A stretch of 11,468 nt of DNA from Methanosarcinaceae archaeon (lineage in GTDB: Archaea; Halobacteriota; Methanosarcinia; Methanosarcinales; Methanosarcinaceae): assembly GCA_030609665.1 (NCBI GenBank), contig JAUWBW010000039.1, positions 1-11,468 of the forward strand. The letters run 5' to 3'. Below are positions 1 through 7,098 of the stretch, piece after piece. The position numbers were made by a program, and so were the translations under genes. The notes under the pieces were generated by a model. That model had not been told where the DNA came from. It ran no database searches and saw nothing but the letters and a program-made list of their open reading frames with translations. How positions within the stretch are numbered: position 1 is the first letter of the stretch; each line of letters starts with the position of its first letter.

Positions 1-1
1 C

Positions 2-376
2 CTATGGAAAGGTAAAAAAGTCGCAGTTTCATATGCACTTATCATTTTCGTAGCAACAATGTTGTCACTTTCCCTCAAATCGTTGTTTGAAGTTCCTCGC
101 CCCGAAGACGTACGCTTTGTCATCGAAGCACGTGGGTATTCCATGCCAAGCGGACACACAATCCGCTCTTTTGCATCTGCAATGTTTTTACACCCACTTG
201 TAAATAATGGCAAGTCCAGATTATTAATATGGATGCTGGCATTACTTATGGGATTAAGTCGGATTTTTGTTGGAGTACACTATCCATCAGATGTTTTGGC
301 TGGTGCACTTATTGGGGGTATTATTGGATATGCTGGAATCAAAATGCAACCATATATCATGAAATATGTAGGTTGA
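2..376 (+). CDS. PAP2 superfamily phosphatase, 5'-truncated by the window edge
   Basis: This is the C-terminal part of a membrane phosphatase of the PAP2 (type 2 phosphatidic acid phosphatase) superfamily. The frame is open to the left edge, so the true start lies outside; the ATG at 59 is internal. All three family signatures are visible. Motif 1 is K-x6-RP (KSLFEVPRP), motif 2 is PSGH (the His acts in phosphoryl transfer), and motif 3 is SR-x5-H-x3-D (SRIFVGVHYPSD), which holds the nucleophilic His. Hydrophobic stretches before motif 1, between motifs 2 and 3 and after motif 3 fit the usual membrane helices. The family dephosphorylates lipid phosphates such as undecaprenyl/dolichyl pyrophosphate or phosphatidate; the substrate cannot be read here. 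The catalytic core is intact. It ends with TGA and converges on purF with a 48-bp gap. Confidence 0.9.
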   Translation, partial: LWKGKKVAVSYALIIFVATMLSLSLKSLFEVPRPEDVRFVIEARGYSMPSGHTIRSFASAMFLHPLVNNGKSRLLIWMLALLMGLSRIFVGVHYPSDVLAGALIGGIIGYAGIKMQPYIMKYVG

Positions 377-424
377 TATGATATCAAAAAAAAGCTCGTA
401 TTGTCTTAAAATTAAACTTCAAAT

Positions 425-1837
425 CTAAAACTCGTTTAATTTCAACTGCCTGCGGTGACATTCTTCGCCTGGGATCTCAACAGGATATGACCCCGTCAGA
501 CAACCAAGACACAGGTTCTCTTTGTCAATTCCAACTGCTTTGACAAGACCCTCTATACTCAGGTATCCAAGTGAATCTGCATTTATCACAGCTTCAACAC
601 CCGGTACGGTCTTGTGGGCTGCGATGAGTTCATCCCGTGTCGCCATGTCAATTCCAAGATAACAAGGTGCAATAATTGCCGGACTTCCTATTCTTGCATG
701 CACTTCAACGGCACCTGCGCTGCGAACCATGTCAATTATCCTTCTGGATGTAGTCCCACGCACAATGCTGTCATCAATAAGAATGACACGCCTCCCCTCG
801 ATATTCTGTGATATCGTATTCATCTTAAGTCTCACAGCAGTTTCACGCATCGCCTGTCCGGGTATGATGAATGTTCGACCGATATACCGGTTTTTCATCA
901 ATCCTTCATGATATTTTATACCGGATTTATCAGAATATCCAATCGCAGATGTGATTCCTGAATCCGGAACCGGAGAAACGATATCTGCATCAACCGGATA
1001 CTCAACTGCAAGCTGTTCCCCTATCCGCTCACGTACACGATATACAAGCTGACCATCTATAATAGAGTCAGGTCTTGCAAAATAAATATATTCAAAAACA
1101 CAATGTGCTGGATGTTTTTCATTATAGATGCGGTGACTCTTGATCTCGCCGTCTTTAAAGACCACGATCTCACCGGGGTTTACATCACGTATAAGTTTCC
1201 CATTCAGTGTATCAATTGCAACGCTTTCAGATGCAACCACATGCCCACCTTCAACCTCTCCGATACAAAGCGGTTTAAGTCCAAGCGGATCCCTGACAGC
1301 TATTAACAGATCATCTATCAGAATTGTAAGTGAATATGAACCCACAAGCCTGCGCATGACAGCGTGGATAGAATCAACAGGATCTGATCTCAGGAGTTCT
1401 TTGATCAGAAGATGTAAAATGACTTCACTGTCTGAATCTGTGATGAAAATACTGCCTTTCGACTCAAGTTCATCACGGAGTTCTTTGCTATTTACAAGAT
1501 TACCATTGTGTGCCAAAGCGACAGTTCCGCCTTTAAAATTCACAATGAACGGCTGGCAATTCTCAATTCCGGAGGCGCCTGTTGTTGAATAGCGGACATG
1601 ACCTATTCCAACGTTACCACTAATATTGTCAATCTCTTCTTTAGAATAGACTTCCGGAACAAGACCCATTCCCTTTAGGGAATGTACCATGCTACCATCA
1701 TGAACAGTTATGCCTGTGGATTCCTGCCCCCTATGCTGAAGAGCATAGAGTGCATAATATATCTGAAGAGCGGTTGGGTTTGATTGTGGTTCTGCATTAT
1801 GCATGACCACGCCAACAACACCGCATTCTTCTCGCAT
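425..1837 (-). CDS. purF: Amidophosphoribosyltransferase (glutamine PRPP amidotransferase)
   Basis: Catalyses the first committed step of purine synthesis: PRPP plus glutamine gives 5-phosphoribosylamine, in the cytoplasm. The 470-residue length is normal. The N-terminal Ntn-glutaminase domain starts MREECGVVG, so Cys5 would become the nucleophile after removal of a short propeptide. Further glutaminase motifs are HVRYST (about 80-85) and AHNGNLVN (about 109-116). The phosphoribosyltransferase domain carries the PRPP loop VILIDDSIVRGTT (351-363). Cys246, Cys392, Cys443 and Cys446 (CLGC) match the four ligands of the 4Fe-4S cluster in the Bacillus-type enzyme, so this is the Fe-S, propeptide-bearing form. 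The start is supported by GAGGG about 6 nt upstream. It lies 49 bp downstream of L37e on the same strand and is probably co-transcribed with LSm and L37e. Confidence 0.97.
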   Translation of the reverse strand: MREECGVVGVVMHNAEPQSNPTALQIYYALYALQHRGQESTGITVHDGSMVHSLKGMGLVPEVYSKEEIDNISGNVGIGHVRYSTTGASGIENCQPFIVNFKGGTVALAHNGNLVNSKELRDELESKGSIFITDSDSEVILHLLIKELLRSDPVDSIHAVMRRLVGSYSLTILIDDLLIAVRDPLGLKPLCIGEVEGGHVVASESVAIDTLNGKLIRDVNPGEIVVFKDGEIKSHRIYNEKHPAHCVFEYIYFARPDSIIDGQLVYRVRERIGEQLAVEYPVDADIVSPVPDSGITSAIGYSDKSGIKYHEGLMKNRYIGRTFIIPGQAMRETAVRLKMNTISQNIEGRRVILIDDSIVRGTTSRRIIDMVRSAGAVEVHARIGSPAIIAPCYLGIDMATRDELIAAHKTVPGVEAVINADSLGYLSIEGLVKAVGIDKENLCLGCLTGSYPVEIPGEECHRRQLKLNEF

Positions 1838-1886
1838 TTTAGCCCTCTGGCATGAAAAAAGCTTACGTTATAATTTTTATATTGAA

Positions 1887-2057
1887 TTAATATTTGCACT
1901 TTGCCTGCCATTTGTAACTTCTCATGCGTTTGGACTTTCCAAAACCACATGATGTGCATTGTTTAGTGTGGATGTTGAGTGAAACGCTTCCGCAGCGTCT
2001 GCATGTTACATGGGTTCGTTTTTGTTTTTTACCCATTGAAGGAGTACCTTTGGACAT
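1887..2057 (-). CDS. rpl37e: 50S ribosomal protein L37e
   Basis: A 56-residue zinc-ribbon protein of the large ribosomal subunit, found in archaea and eukaryotes. Translation from the ATG at 2057 begins MSKGTPSMGKKQKRTHVTCR and ends QAKCKY before TAA. Cys19/Cys22 (CRRC) and Cys34/Cys37 (CTSC) form the zinc site, and the basic SKRMRSYKW tail is typical of the family. Length matches the family. The start is preceded by AAGGTGAT, a near-perfect complement to the 16S 3' end. It sits between LSm (128 bp upstream) and purF (49 bp downstream), all on the minus strand. LSm-L37e adjacency is a recurrent archaeal arrangement. Confidence 0.97.
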   Translation of the reverse strand: MSKGTPSMGKKQKRTHVTCRRCGSVSLNIHTKQCTSCGFGKSKRMRSYKWQAKCKY

Positions 2058-2185
2058 TTATTATCACCTTATTTAAACGATATAATCTAACGATGTTTTA
2101 CTATTACTATTATTATTTGAACAACAATAAACTGCCATTTATTGTATCGGAGATTAGCCTTGATGCATTTATTACTTAATATACA

Positions 2186-2404
2186 TTACGGAGATACATA
2201 TACTACATTGTCCCCACGGATCACAACGCTATCTACCTTTCGTATGGATTCTCCATCTTTAATTTCTTCGGCTTTGTTAAGTACAAGATTCATGTGTACA
2301 TCATAACCCTGCAATTCACCCCTGAACTCCCGTGCACCTTTCAATCGTACAATAACAGGCGTATTCAGTGAATCATTTAGTATATCAAGAGGTCTGTTTC
2401 CCAT
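2186..2404 (-). CDS. Archaeal Sm-like RNA-binding protein (LSm)
   Basis: A 72-residue LSm protein, expected to form a heptameric ring that binds U-rich RNA and takes part in RNA processing or turnover. The Sm1 motif spans about residues 16-47 (VIVRLKGAREFRGEL followed by GYDVHMNLVL), and the Sm2 motif is near the end (VVIRGDNVVYVSP, with the conserved IRGDNV). Length and ending are standard for archaeal LSm. The ATG at 2404 is the only reasonable start, because an upstream ATG at about 2416 runs straight into TGA. The SD is weak (GGATGA). A TTATAG box starts only about 25 nt before the ATG, so a very short leader is possible. It is the first gene of the probable LSm-L37e-purF unit. Confidence 0.96.
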   Translation of the reverse strand: MGNRPLDILNDSLNTPVIVRLKGAREFRGELQGYDVHMNLVLNKAEEIKDGESIRKVDSVVIRGDNVVYVSP

Positions 2405-2718
2405 ATTCAGTCATCCATTGTTCTATAAGTTGTATTTGATTATTGTATTTGATTATTGATCGATCTAAACCACATAGTCCGATAATCGATTATGATTGTC
2501 TTTAGAACTCTTAAACCAATCGGTTGTTTACAATAATATTGATGCATCAAACTTGCAAGTACAATATATAAGGCTATCGAATGACTGAAACATATGTTTA
2601 AAATTGCATCCGTAAGTATTTAAACTGAAAAATAGATATTAAGCCGAATTCCTAATTTCCTAATTCAATGTATTCAACAACATTGCTATATACATAGATC
2701 AAAATTTGAGGAAAAACC
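2405..2718. promoter_or_regulatory. Divergent intergenic promoter region
   Basis: This is the only space between LSm (-) and the lipoprotein gene (+), so it must hold both promoters. Visible elements are a perfect 2 x 13-bp tandem repeat at 2431-2456, a 12-bp palindrome ATAATCGATTAT at 2482-2493, and the palindrome GATCGATC at 2458-2465. Candidate + strand TATA boxes are TATATAAG (2565-2572) and TATTTAAAC (2617-2625). The first lies about 147 nt before the lipoprotein ATG and the second about 94 nt before it. The box CTATATAC at 2686-2693 is too close to the SD (TGAGG, 2707-2711) to be the likely promoter. No ORF or known riboswitch was recognised. Confidence 0.5.
2431..2456. repeat. Perfect 2 x 13-bp tandem repeat upstream of LSm
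   Basis: The unit TGTATTTGATTAT occurs twice without interruption (2431-2443 and 2444-2456), followed by the beginning of a third copy (TG). It lies about 28-53 nt upstream of the LSm start codon, where TBP/TFB or a regulator would bind. It may be a duplicated regulatory site or simply a slippage product of AT-rich DNA. Confidence 0.7.
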
Positions 2719-3471
2719 ATGAACACATCAACTAAAAAACTTATAATTACACTATTGTTCACAGTCAGCCTGATATTAATTTCCGGCTGTCTCGAAGATA
2801 ATAAAACACAGATGCCAGTACCAGAACAAAATACAAACATGCTCCCCCAAACATCGTCAATCGCATACACTGTCGCCGAACTGAATGAGACCCCATATGG
2901 ATATTCGAGAGCTGAGATCACAGGTAAGATTGTAAATACAATAGATGTAGCTGGTTACACATATGTCGCACTTGGTGATGATGCAGGAAAAATAGTATGG
3001 GCAGCAATACCACAAACACCTATTGAACTTGGTACAAAAGGAACCATCGTAGGAAGCATCATGAAAGACTTTCCAAGCAGTACGCTTGGGATATTTCCAG
3101 CCATCATCTTTTCAGATGGAATTCAAGCAGCAGCCATTGAGAATCCCACAAATGCAGATATTCTTGAAACTCCTGCTTCGTATGATCGTGTCGTTGTAAG
3201 CGGCACGGTTAACCAGACAATGGACACATCCAGTTACACGTATATTGAACTTGATGATGGTACAGGACTCATCTGGGCAGCAGTATCACAAACAGAGATT
3301 GCTGTTGGTGATAATGTGACAGTTAGCGGCGGTGCACAATCAGGATTTGAAAGTACGACAGTGGATATGACATTCCCTGTTCTGGTAATGGGCACGCTTG
3401 TTACTGATAGTGATGAAACTGTTTCGGAAACAATGAGTGATGCGGATTTTGCAGCATACCATAATTTCTGA
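2719..3471 (+). CDS. Lipoprotein with two tandem OB-fold-like repeats
   Basis: A 250-residue exported protein. The N-terminus has a basic start, a hydrophobic core and a lipobox ending LISGC (Cys24), so the mature protein should be lipid-anchored at the outer face of the membrane. A Pro/Asn/Gln-rich linker follows (about 25-50). Two homologous domains then occur at about 60-135 and 154-228. Each has the pattern [V/I]xGxVxxTxDxxxYTYxxLxDxxGxIWAAxxQTxIxxGxxxxVxG (GYTYVALGDDAG...VWAAIPQT and SSYTYIELDDGTG...IWAAVSQT). This resembles small OB-like beta-barrel domains seen in NrfJ-like periplasmic proteins; that assignment is from memory. Ligand and function are unknown. The SD TGAGG sits 7 nt before the ATG. 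thiDN follows after 48 bp, but no functional link is evident. Confidence 0.8.
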   Translation: MNTSTKKLIITLLFTVSLILISGCLEDNKTQMPVPEQNTNMLPQTSSIAYTVAELNETPYGYSRAEITGKIVNTIDVAGYTYVALGDDAGKIVWAAIPQTPIELGTKGTIVGSIMKDFPSSTLGIFPAIIFSDGIQAAAIENPTNADILETPASYDRVVVSGTVNQTMDTSSYTYIELDDGTGLIWAAVSQTEIAVGDNVTVSGGAQSGFESTTVDMTFPVLVMGTLVTDSDETVSETMSDADFAAYHNF

Positions 3472-3519
3472 TCGTTGAATAGGAACAAAATCGAACACCA
3501 TATCCAATAGGTAATCAAA

Positions 3520-4854
3520 ATGACCAAAACGCCTGTTGTGCTGACAATCGCAGGTACCGACTCCGGCGGGGGTGCCGGAGCTTCGGCAGACCTTAAGACG
3601 TTCGCGTCTATTGGTGTGCATGGTACATGTGCCATAACGTCAGTGACATCACAAAACACAACAGGTGTTATTAGCGCATATGACCTGCCATCGCAGGTTG
3701 TTAAAGATCAGATCGATGCCGTATGCACGGACATGGATGTGCGGTGGGCTAAAAGTGGTATGCTGGCATCTCCTGAAATTGTATCTACTGTTGCAGAATA
3801 CATCAAGAAGTACGACCTTTCACTTGTGGTTGATCCTGTTATGGCAGCCGAAGCCGGAGGCGACCTGCTGACAACTGACGCGCTGTCGGTCATGCGGGAT
3901 GAACTGCTGCCCTTGTGCGCGGTCGTTACCCCGAATACCTACGAAGCGAGTGCAATTTCCGATATTACGATTGAAGATCGTGAAGATGCAAAACGCGCTG
4001 CAAAAGCTATTTCTGACATGGGTGTTCCAACAGTGATAGTCACGGGTGGGCATCTTGATGCATCAGATGTCGTTTATGAATCTAAAAATGATACTTTTAC
4101 AGTGATCTCAGGCAAGTTCATAGAGGGGGGGACACACGGCTCAGGATGTACCTATTCCGCAGCACTCACAGCATATCTGGCGCAAGGTCATTCCGTAGTG
4201 GATAGTGCAAGATATGCTAAACGTTTTGTCGAACATGCAATTCGGGAAAGTGTTTCTATCGGAACCGGAGTTGCTCCTGTGAATCAGGTAGCGCATATTC
4301 GCAAGGATGCAGCAAGATACGAAGTACTTGACGAGACCGGACGTGCAGTTGAGATGCTTACAGGATGTGAATCGTTCGCTAAACTGATCCCGGAGGTTGC
4401 CTGCAATATTGCAATGGCAATACCGGATGCCTGCGATGTACAGGATGTGGCAGCAGTTTCGGGAAGGATTGCAAAGCTTAAAGGAAAAGCCGTAAATGTC
4501 GGGTGTGTCGAGTTTGGTGCAAGCAGCCATGTTGCAAGGATCATCCTTGCTGCCATGCAATTCAACAAGAATATTCGGGCATCGGTCAATATCAAATACT
4601 CAATGGATGTGCTTGATGTGTGCAAAAAACTTGAGCTCACGATCTCATCCTTTGATCGGGCAGATGAACCTGAAAAAACAAGCACGATGGACTGGGGAGT
4701 CACACATGCGATAAAAGAATACGGCAGTGTTCCCGACATAATCTCTGACGTGGGAGGAATTGGGAAAGAGCCAATGGTTAGGGTGCTTGGCAGTGGAGCG
4801 TTAGATGTTGCAAAAACAGCTGTGAGAATCGCAAAAGAACTGGACGAACTGTGA
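3520..4854 (+). CDS. thiDN: Bifunctional HMP(-P) kinase / thiamine-phosphate synthase (ThiD-ThiN fusion)
   Basis: A 444-residue cytoplasmic enzyme of thiamine synthesis. Residues 1 to about 260 are a ThiD ribokinase-fold kinase that phosphorylates hydroxymethylpyrimidine and its phosphate. It has the substrate-binding AGTDSGGGAGASADLKTF (11-28), the VVDPVM segment (103-108), and the anion-hole motif GTHGSGC (204-210) ending in the family's active-site Cys. Residues from about 275 to 444 are a ThiN domain, the archaeal alternative to ThiE, which joins HMP-PP with thiazole phosphate to give thiamine phosphate. It shows ACNIAMAIPDA (294-304), VGCVEFGASSHVARIILAAM and the SDVGGIGKEPMVRVLG region. 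Length and domain order are typical of the archaeal fusion. The SD is weak (TAGGT). No TPP riboswitch fits in the 48-bp upstream gap. The gene converges with the Roadblock gene, leaving 9 bp between stop codons. Confidence 0.95.
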   Translation: MTKTPVVLTIAGTDSGGGAGASADLKTFASIGVHGTCAITSVTSQNTTGVISAYDLPSQVVKDQIDAVCTDMDVRWAKSGMLASPEIVSTVAEYIKKYDLSLVVDPVMAAEAGGDLLTTDALSVMRDELLPLCAVVTPNTYEASAISDITIEDREDAKRAAKAISDMGVPTVIVTGGHLDASDVVYESKNDTFTVISGKFIEGGTHGSGCTYSAALTAYLAQGHSVVDSARYAKRFVEHAIRESVSIGTGVAPVNQVAHIRKDAARYEVLDETGRAVEMLTGCESFAKLIPEVACNIAMAIPDACDVQDVAAVSGRIAKLKGKAVNVGCVEFGASSHVARIILAAMQFNKNIRASVNIKYSMDVLDVCKKLELTISSFDRADEPEKTSTMDWGVTHAIKEYGSVPDIISDVGGIGKEPMVRVLGSGALDVAKTAVRIAKELDEL

Positions 4855-4863
4855 ATATTGGTC

Positions 4864-5238
4864 TCACAATATCTTTTTAATCTTCTCGCACGCTTTTTTC
4901 ATTTTTAGGAGTATCAAACCTTCATTTCCATTTAATTCGGTGAGTACGGTTAGTATCGCATTTGAACCTGCCTTCATTGAAAATATATTTCCTTCTGTAG
5001 TCTTGAGCAGCAAATGTTCCATCTCGCCTTTGTCAAGTTTCCTTGCAGTATGTTCTGCTGACCTCATTGTCATTGCGACCATCGCACCGATGATCTCAGC
5101 ACCAAGATCACAACTTTCTGTGTCAGAGGCTATGATAAGTCCATCATTTGAGAATATTGCAGACGCCTGTATTTCGCCTATGTCCTTTAAGTCGCTCAAT
5201 ATCTTAGAGAGCATTTTTGATATCGTTAAATTCTCCAC
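4864..5238 (-). CDS. Roadblock/LC7-domain protein
   Basis: A small alpha/beta protein of the Roadblock/LC7 (MglB-like) family, which usually forms dimers that regulate small Ras-like GTPases. The characteristic start of the domain is ILSDLKDIGEIQASAIFSND followed by GLIIASD. Then come GAMVAMTMRSAEHTARKL and a terminal hydrophobic strand, with a Lys-rich C-terminus. The start is uncertain. I chose GTG at 5238, which lies 7 nt after the stop of the upstream gene with GAG about 6 nt before it. The ATG at 5214 gives a 117-residue protein but has no SD. A longer frame to 5325 overlaps the upstream gene and adds residues unlike the family. Coupled expression with the upstream membrane protein is likely. 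No partner GTPase gene is in the window. Confidence 0.88.
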   Translation of the reverse strand: MENLTISKMLSKILSDLKDIGEIQASAIFSNDGLIIASDTESCDLGAEIIGAMVAMTMRSAEHTARKLDKGEMEHLLLKTTEGNIFSMKAGSNAILTVLTELNGNEGLILLKMKKACEKIKKIL

Positions 5239-5245
5239 GGTATAC

Positions 5246-5605
5246 TCAATCCCCCCACATTCTAACAGCAGTTGTTGCCAGCATATAGATTCCAATAACA
5301 AGGAAAAGTAAATGCAAAAAAACAAATATTCGGCCTAACCACGCCCACTCTTCATACGCGCCCATGTACGAATAATACGACCTGAATATAGAACCCATCA
5401 ACATAATAACAGCGGATATTCCAACAACAAACCAACCACGCCTGAATATTCGAAGAGTGAATTTATTTGATGCATATACCGAGATCAATATAATGCAAAA
5501 GCTCATAATAAAGTTCAAAAGTTCAATAATCGTTGCCGTATTAATTTCCACAACAAACCACCAAAATAAATCGAACATCATATAACATAAATGTTTTGTA
5601 ATCAC
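5246..5605 (-). CDS. Small membrane protein with three predicted helices, unknown function
   Basis: I do not recognise a family. The 119-residue frame is rich in Phe, Trp, Tyr and Ile, with three hydrophobic segments at about residues 24-44, 58-75 and 89-113. A basic stretch KFTLRIFRRG (48-57) between the first two suggests a cytoplasmic loop, and YSYMGAYEEWAW lies between the second and third. The first codon is GTG at 5605. Alternative starts are ATG at 5581 and 5578, which trim eight or nine residues; none has a clear SD, so a leaderless transcript is possible. It ends 7 nt before the GTG of the Roadblock gene, suggesting an operon in which this protein could place a signalling module at the membrane (inference). 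Confidence 0.75.
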   Translation of the reverse strand: MITKHLCYMMFDLFWWFVVEINTATIIELLNFIMSFCIILISVYASNKFTLRIFRRGWFVVGISAVIMLMGSIFRSYYSYMGAYEEWAWLGRIFVFLHLLFLVIGIYMLATTAVRMWGD

Positions 5606-5700
5606 ATCTGTTTAAAATTAAAATTATTCAAACAATTATTAAATTTATCTAGGTCTATTGACAATCAATCAATTGTAGGTTATATGTCCAGAGAAAATTA

Positions 5701-5845
5701 GCTTAAACATATTAAGCATATTAATGTATTTTAGTTCACATTCAATTAGATGAGGTATAACAAATGGAATCCACAAAGAATTAAGCAACGAATAATTTTA
5801 GATACAGCAAATGCACGCAAAATGCGTGCATTCTTTTTTTTCTTT
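5701..5845 (+). ncRNA. Putative small transcript with a 6-codon SD-led ORF and intrinsic terminator
   Basis: This + strand unit sits in the gap between two minus-strand genes. It contains an inverted repeat GCTTAA-ACATA-TTAAGC (5701-5717), AT-rich possible promoter sequence (CATATTAATG), a good SD TGAGGT (5751-5756), and an ATG at 5764. That ATG opens MESTKN and stops at TAA (5782-5784). About 25 nt later comes a strong hairpin and a T-run. All neighbouring annotated genes are on the other strand, so the unit appears independent. It could be a small RNA, a leader-peptide unit, or what remains after a gene was deleted. No RNA family was recognised, and no start site can be fixed from sequence alone. 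Confidence 0.4.
5810..5845 (+). terminator. Hairpin plus T-run terminator
   Basis: AATGCACGC (5810-5818) pairs perfectly with GCGTGCATT (5824-5832); the inner A/T of the AAAAT loop can add one more pair. C and eight T residues follow, then CTTT. The polarity fits termination of a + strand transcript. On the minus strand the sequence after the hairpin is not T-rich, so it is a poor terminator for the GH15 gene that ends at 5854. Confidence 0.75.
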
Positions 5846-5853
5846 ATTTCACT

Positions 5854-7098
5854 TCACTTTATTTGCGAATGAAACTTGTCCATGTAATTGACATAAGCCC
5901 GAATATATTCCGCATGCGGCCAGATAAGCGGTATTGTAACATACGCTAATCCATACTTCCATTTTGGATGATTGCGAGTGTTCTCGATCATCGTCATCTT
6001 GCTGTCCCTGAGTATCTTTGCGTTGGTATAATCCTCCAGCCACATCTCGAATCTTTCTATTGTTGAGATATGTTCCGGCAACAAATAATTGTGCGCCATG
6101 TCAACCACCCAACCAAGATACATCTCTGCCATATCCTGATTATCAACTGCAGTATAATGGTTTGCCAACTGGCATGTAAAGTGGCACCACGGACCATATC
6201 CGCCATTGTTCCGACCCCAAAGTTCAGGATAACGGTTCAGCCCCCCGATCTCCTTATCCCATAGGTTTTCATGGATCCTCTTGACAGTAGCTAGATTCTT
6301 TACATCATGTTCATCGATCAATTCAAAATATGCAGGAGCATATTCCACGGCATCAACATCGATTACAGCAGAGGCAAAAGCATCGTATCCGATCGGGTTG
6401 CTGCTCTTGTCCTTAACCCGAATGCACTTGATGAAAGAGCGTCTTCGAGGGCTGTACATGCGTGTCAATATCGCTTCCTTTATTGTCACGGCTTCAGATT
6501 CCCATTTGGACATATCTTTATCAATAGCCTGCCCCATCTTAACAGCAGCGAAAATTCCGGCACAACATGCCGAATTCGCATATATCTCGAACCCGTGTTC
6601 GTATGCAGGATACTCGTGAATGCTGTTAATAGTGTGTATAAGGTCTACTTCCTCATTCTTGTTCATCAATATGAACTCAACAGCCTTTTCGATCGTTTCC
6701 CAGTGCTTAAGTACAAATTCCTTATCAGCCATCTCTTCAAAAAATGAACCACCTGTCGCTTCGAAATACTTGCCAAGCGCAAAAAGGATCAAGCCATTGC
6801 CATCTATCTGCAGATCCTTATAACTGGCATCATTCCCGTCAACATCATACCGCTGTGAGAACTCACCCGAAGGCTTTTGGGATTTGAGCATAAATTCCAA
6901 TCCTTTCTTAGCCTCATCCATCAGTCCACCGGCAATCGCACCCAGAATATCGATCGAATGGTCTCTTGGATAAATAAAAGGATACCTTGTACCGGGTGGA
7001 CTCGCATAGAATCCCCCTTTTTCATGCTGGTTGTTTTTCAATATCTTGATGCTGTTCTCATAAAGCTTGAGTGCTTCAATTTTATTCAAATAACTCAC
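5854..7098 (-). CDS. GH15 glucoamylase-like glycoside hydrolase
   Basis: A 414-residue (alpha/alpha)6-barrel glycosidase. Segments matching GH15 are YPFIYPRDHSIDI (39-51, substrate-binding Arg-Asp), DLQIDGNGLILFALGKYF (95-112), and EYPAYEHGFEIYANSACCAGI (162-182), the usual region of the general acid Glu. LLPEHIS (339-345) has Glu342 as the likely catalytic base, and the terminal LIWPHAEYIRAY (391-402) is typical of the family. No signal peptide is visible, so it should act in the cytoplasm. The family releases glucose from alpha-glucans; some members act on trehalose or other glucosides. It lacks the N-terminal beta-sandwich domain of many prokaryotic glucoamylases. The start is GTG and overlaps the stop of the upstream gene as GTGA, implying coupled translation. 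Neighbouring osmolyte genes raise the possibility of a glucosylated-solute substrate (inference). Confidence 0.85.
   Translation of the reverse strand: MSYLNKIEALKLYENSIKILKNNQHEKGGFYASPPGTRYPFIYPRDHSIDILGAIAGGLMDEAKKGLEFMLKSQKPSGEFSQRYDVDGNDASYKDLQIDGNGLILFALGKYFEATGGSFFEEMADKEFVLKHWETIEKAVEFILMNKNEEVDLIHTINSIHEYPAYEHGFEIYANSACCAGIFAAVKMGQAIDKDMSKWESEAVTIKEAILTRMYSPRRRSFIKCIRVKDKSSNPIGYDAFASAVIDVDAVEYAPAYFELIDEHDVKNLATVKRIHENLWDKEIGGLNRYPELWGRNNGGYGPWCHFTCQLANHYTAVDNQDMAEMYLGWVVDMAHNYLLPEHISTIERFEMWLEDYTNAKILRDSKMTMIENTRNHPKWKYGLAYVTIPLIWPHAEYIRAYVNYMDKFHSQIK

Noticed and set aside
1140..1592. 150-codon open frame on the + strand
   Set aside because: Lies fully antisense to purF, whose motifs are unambiguous; no SD and no recognisable protein.
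1708..1959. 83-codon minus-strand frame across the purF start
   Set aside because: Overlaps both L37e and purF in another frame; those two genes explain the DNA.
2096..2118. TAT-rich trinucleotide run between LSm and L37e
   Set aside because: Short imperfect simple sequence, common in AT-rich archaeal intergenic DNA.
3234..3659. 141-codon minus-strand frame
   Set aside because: Antisense to the end of the lipoprotein gene and the start of thiDN; low-complexity translation.
4284..4739. 151-codon minus-strand frame
   Set aside because: Antisense shadow of the ThiN domain; no family features.
6307..6747. 146-codon + strand frame
   Set aside because: Antisense to the GH15 gene, which has clear family motifs.
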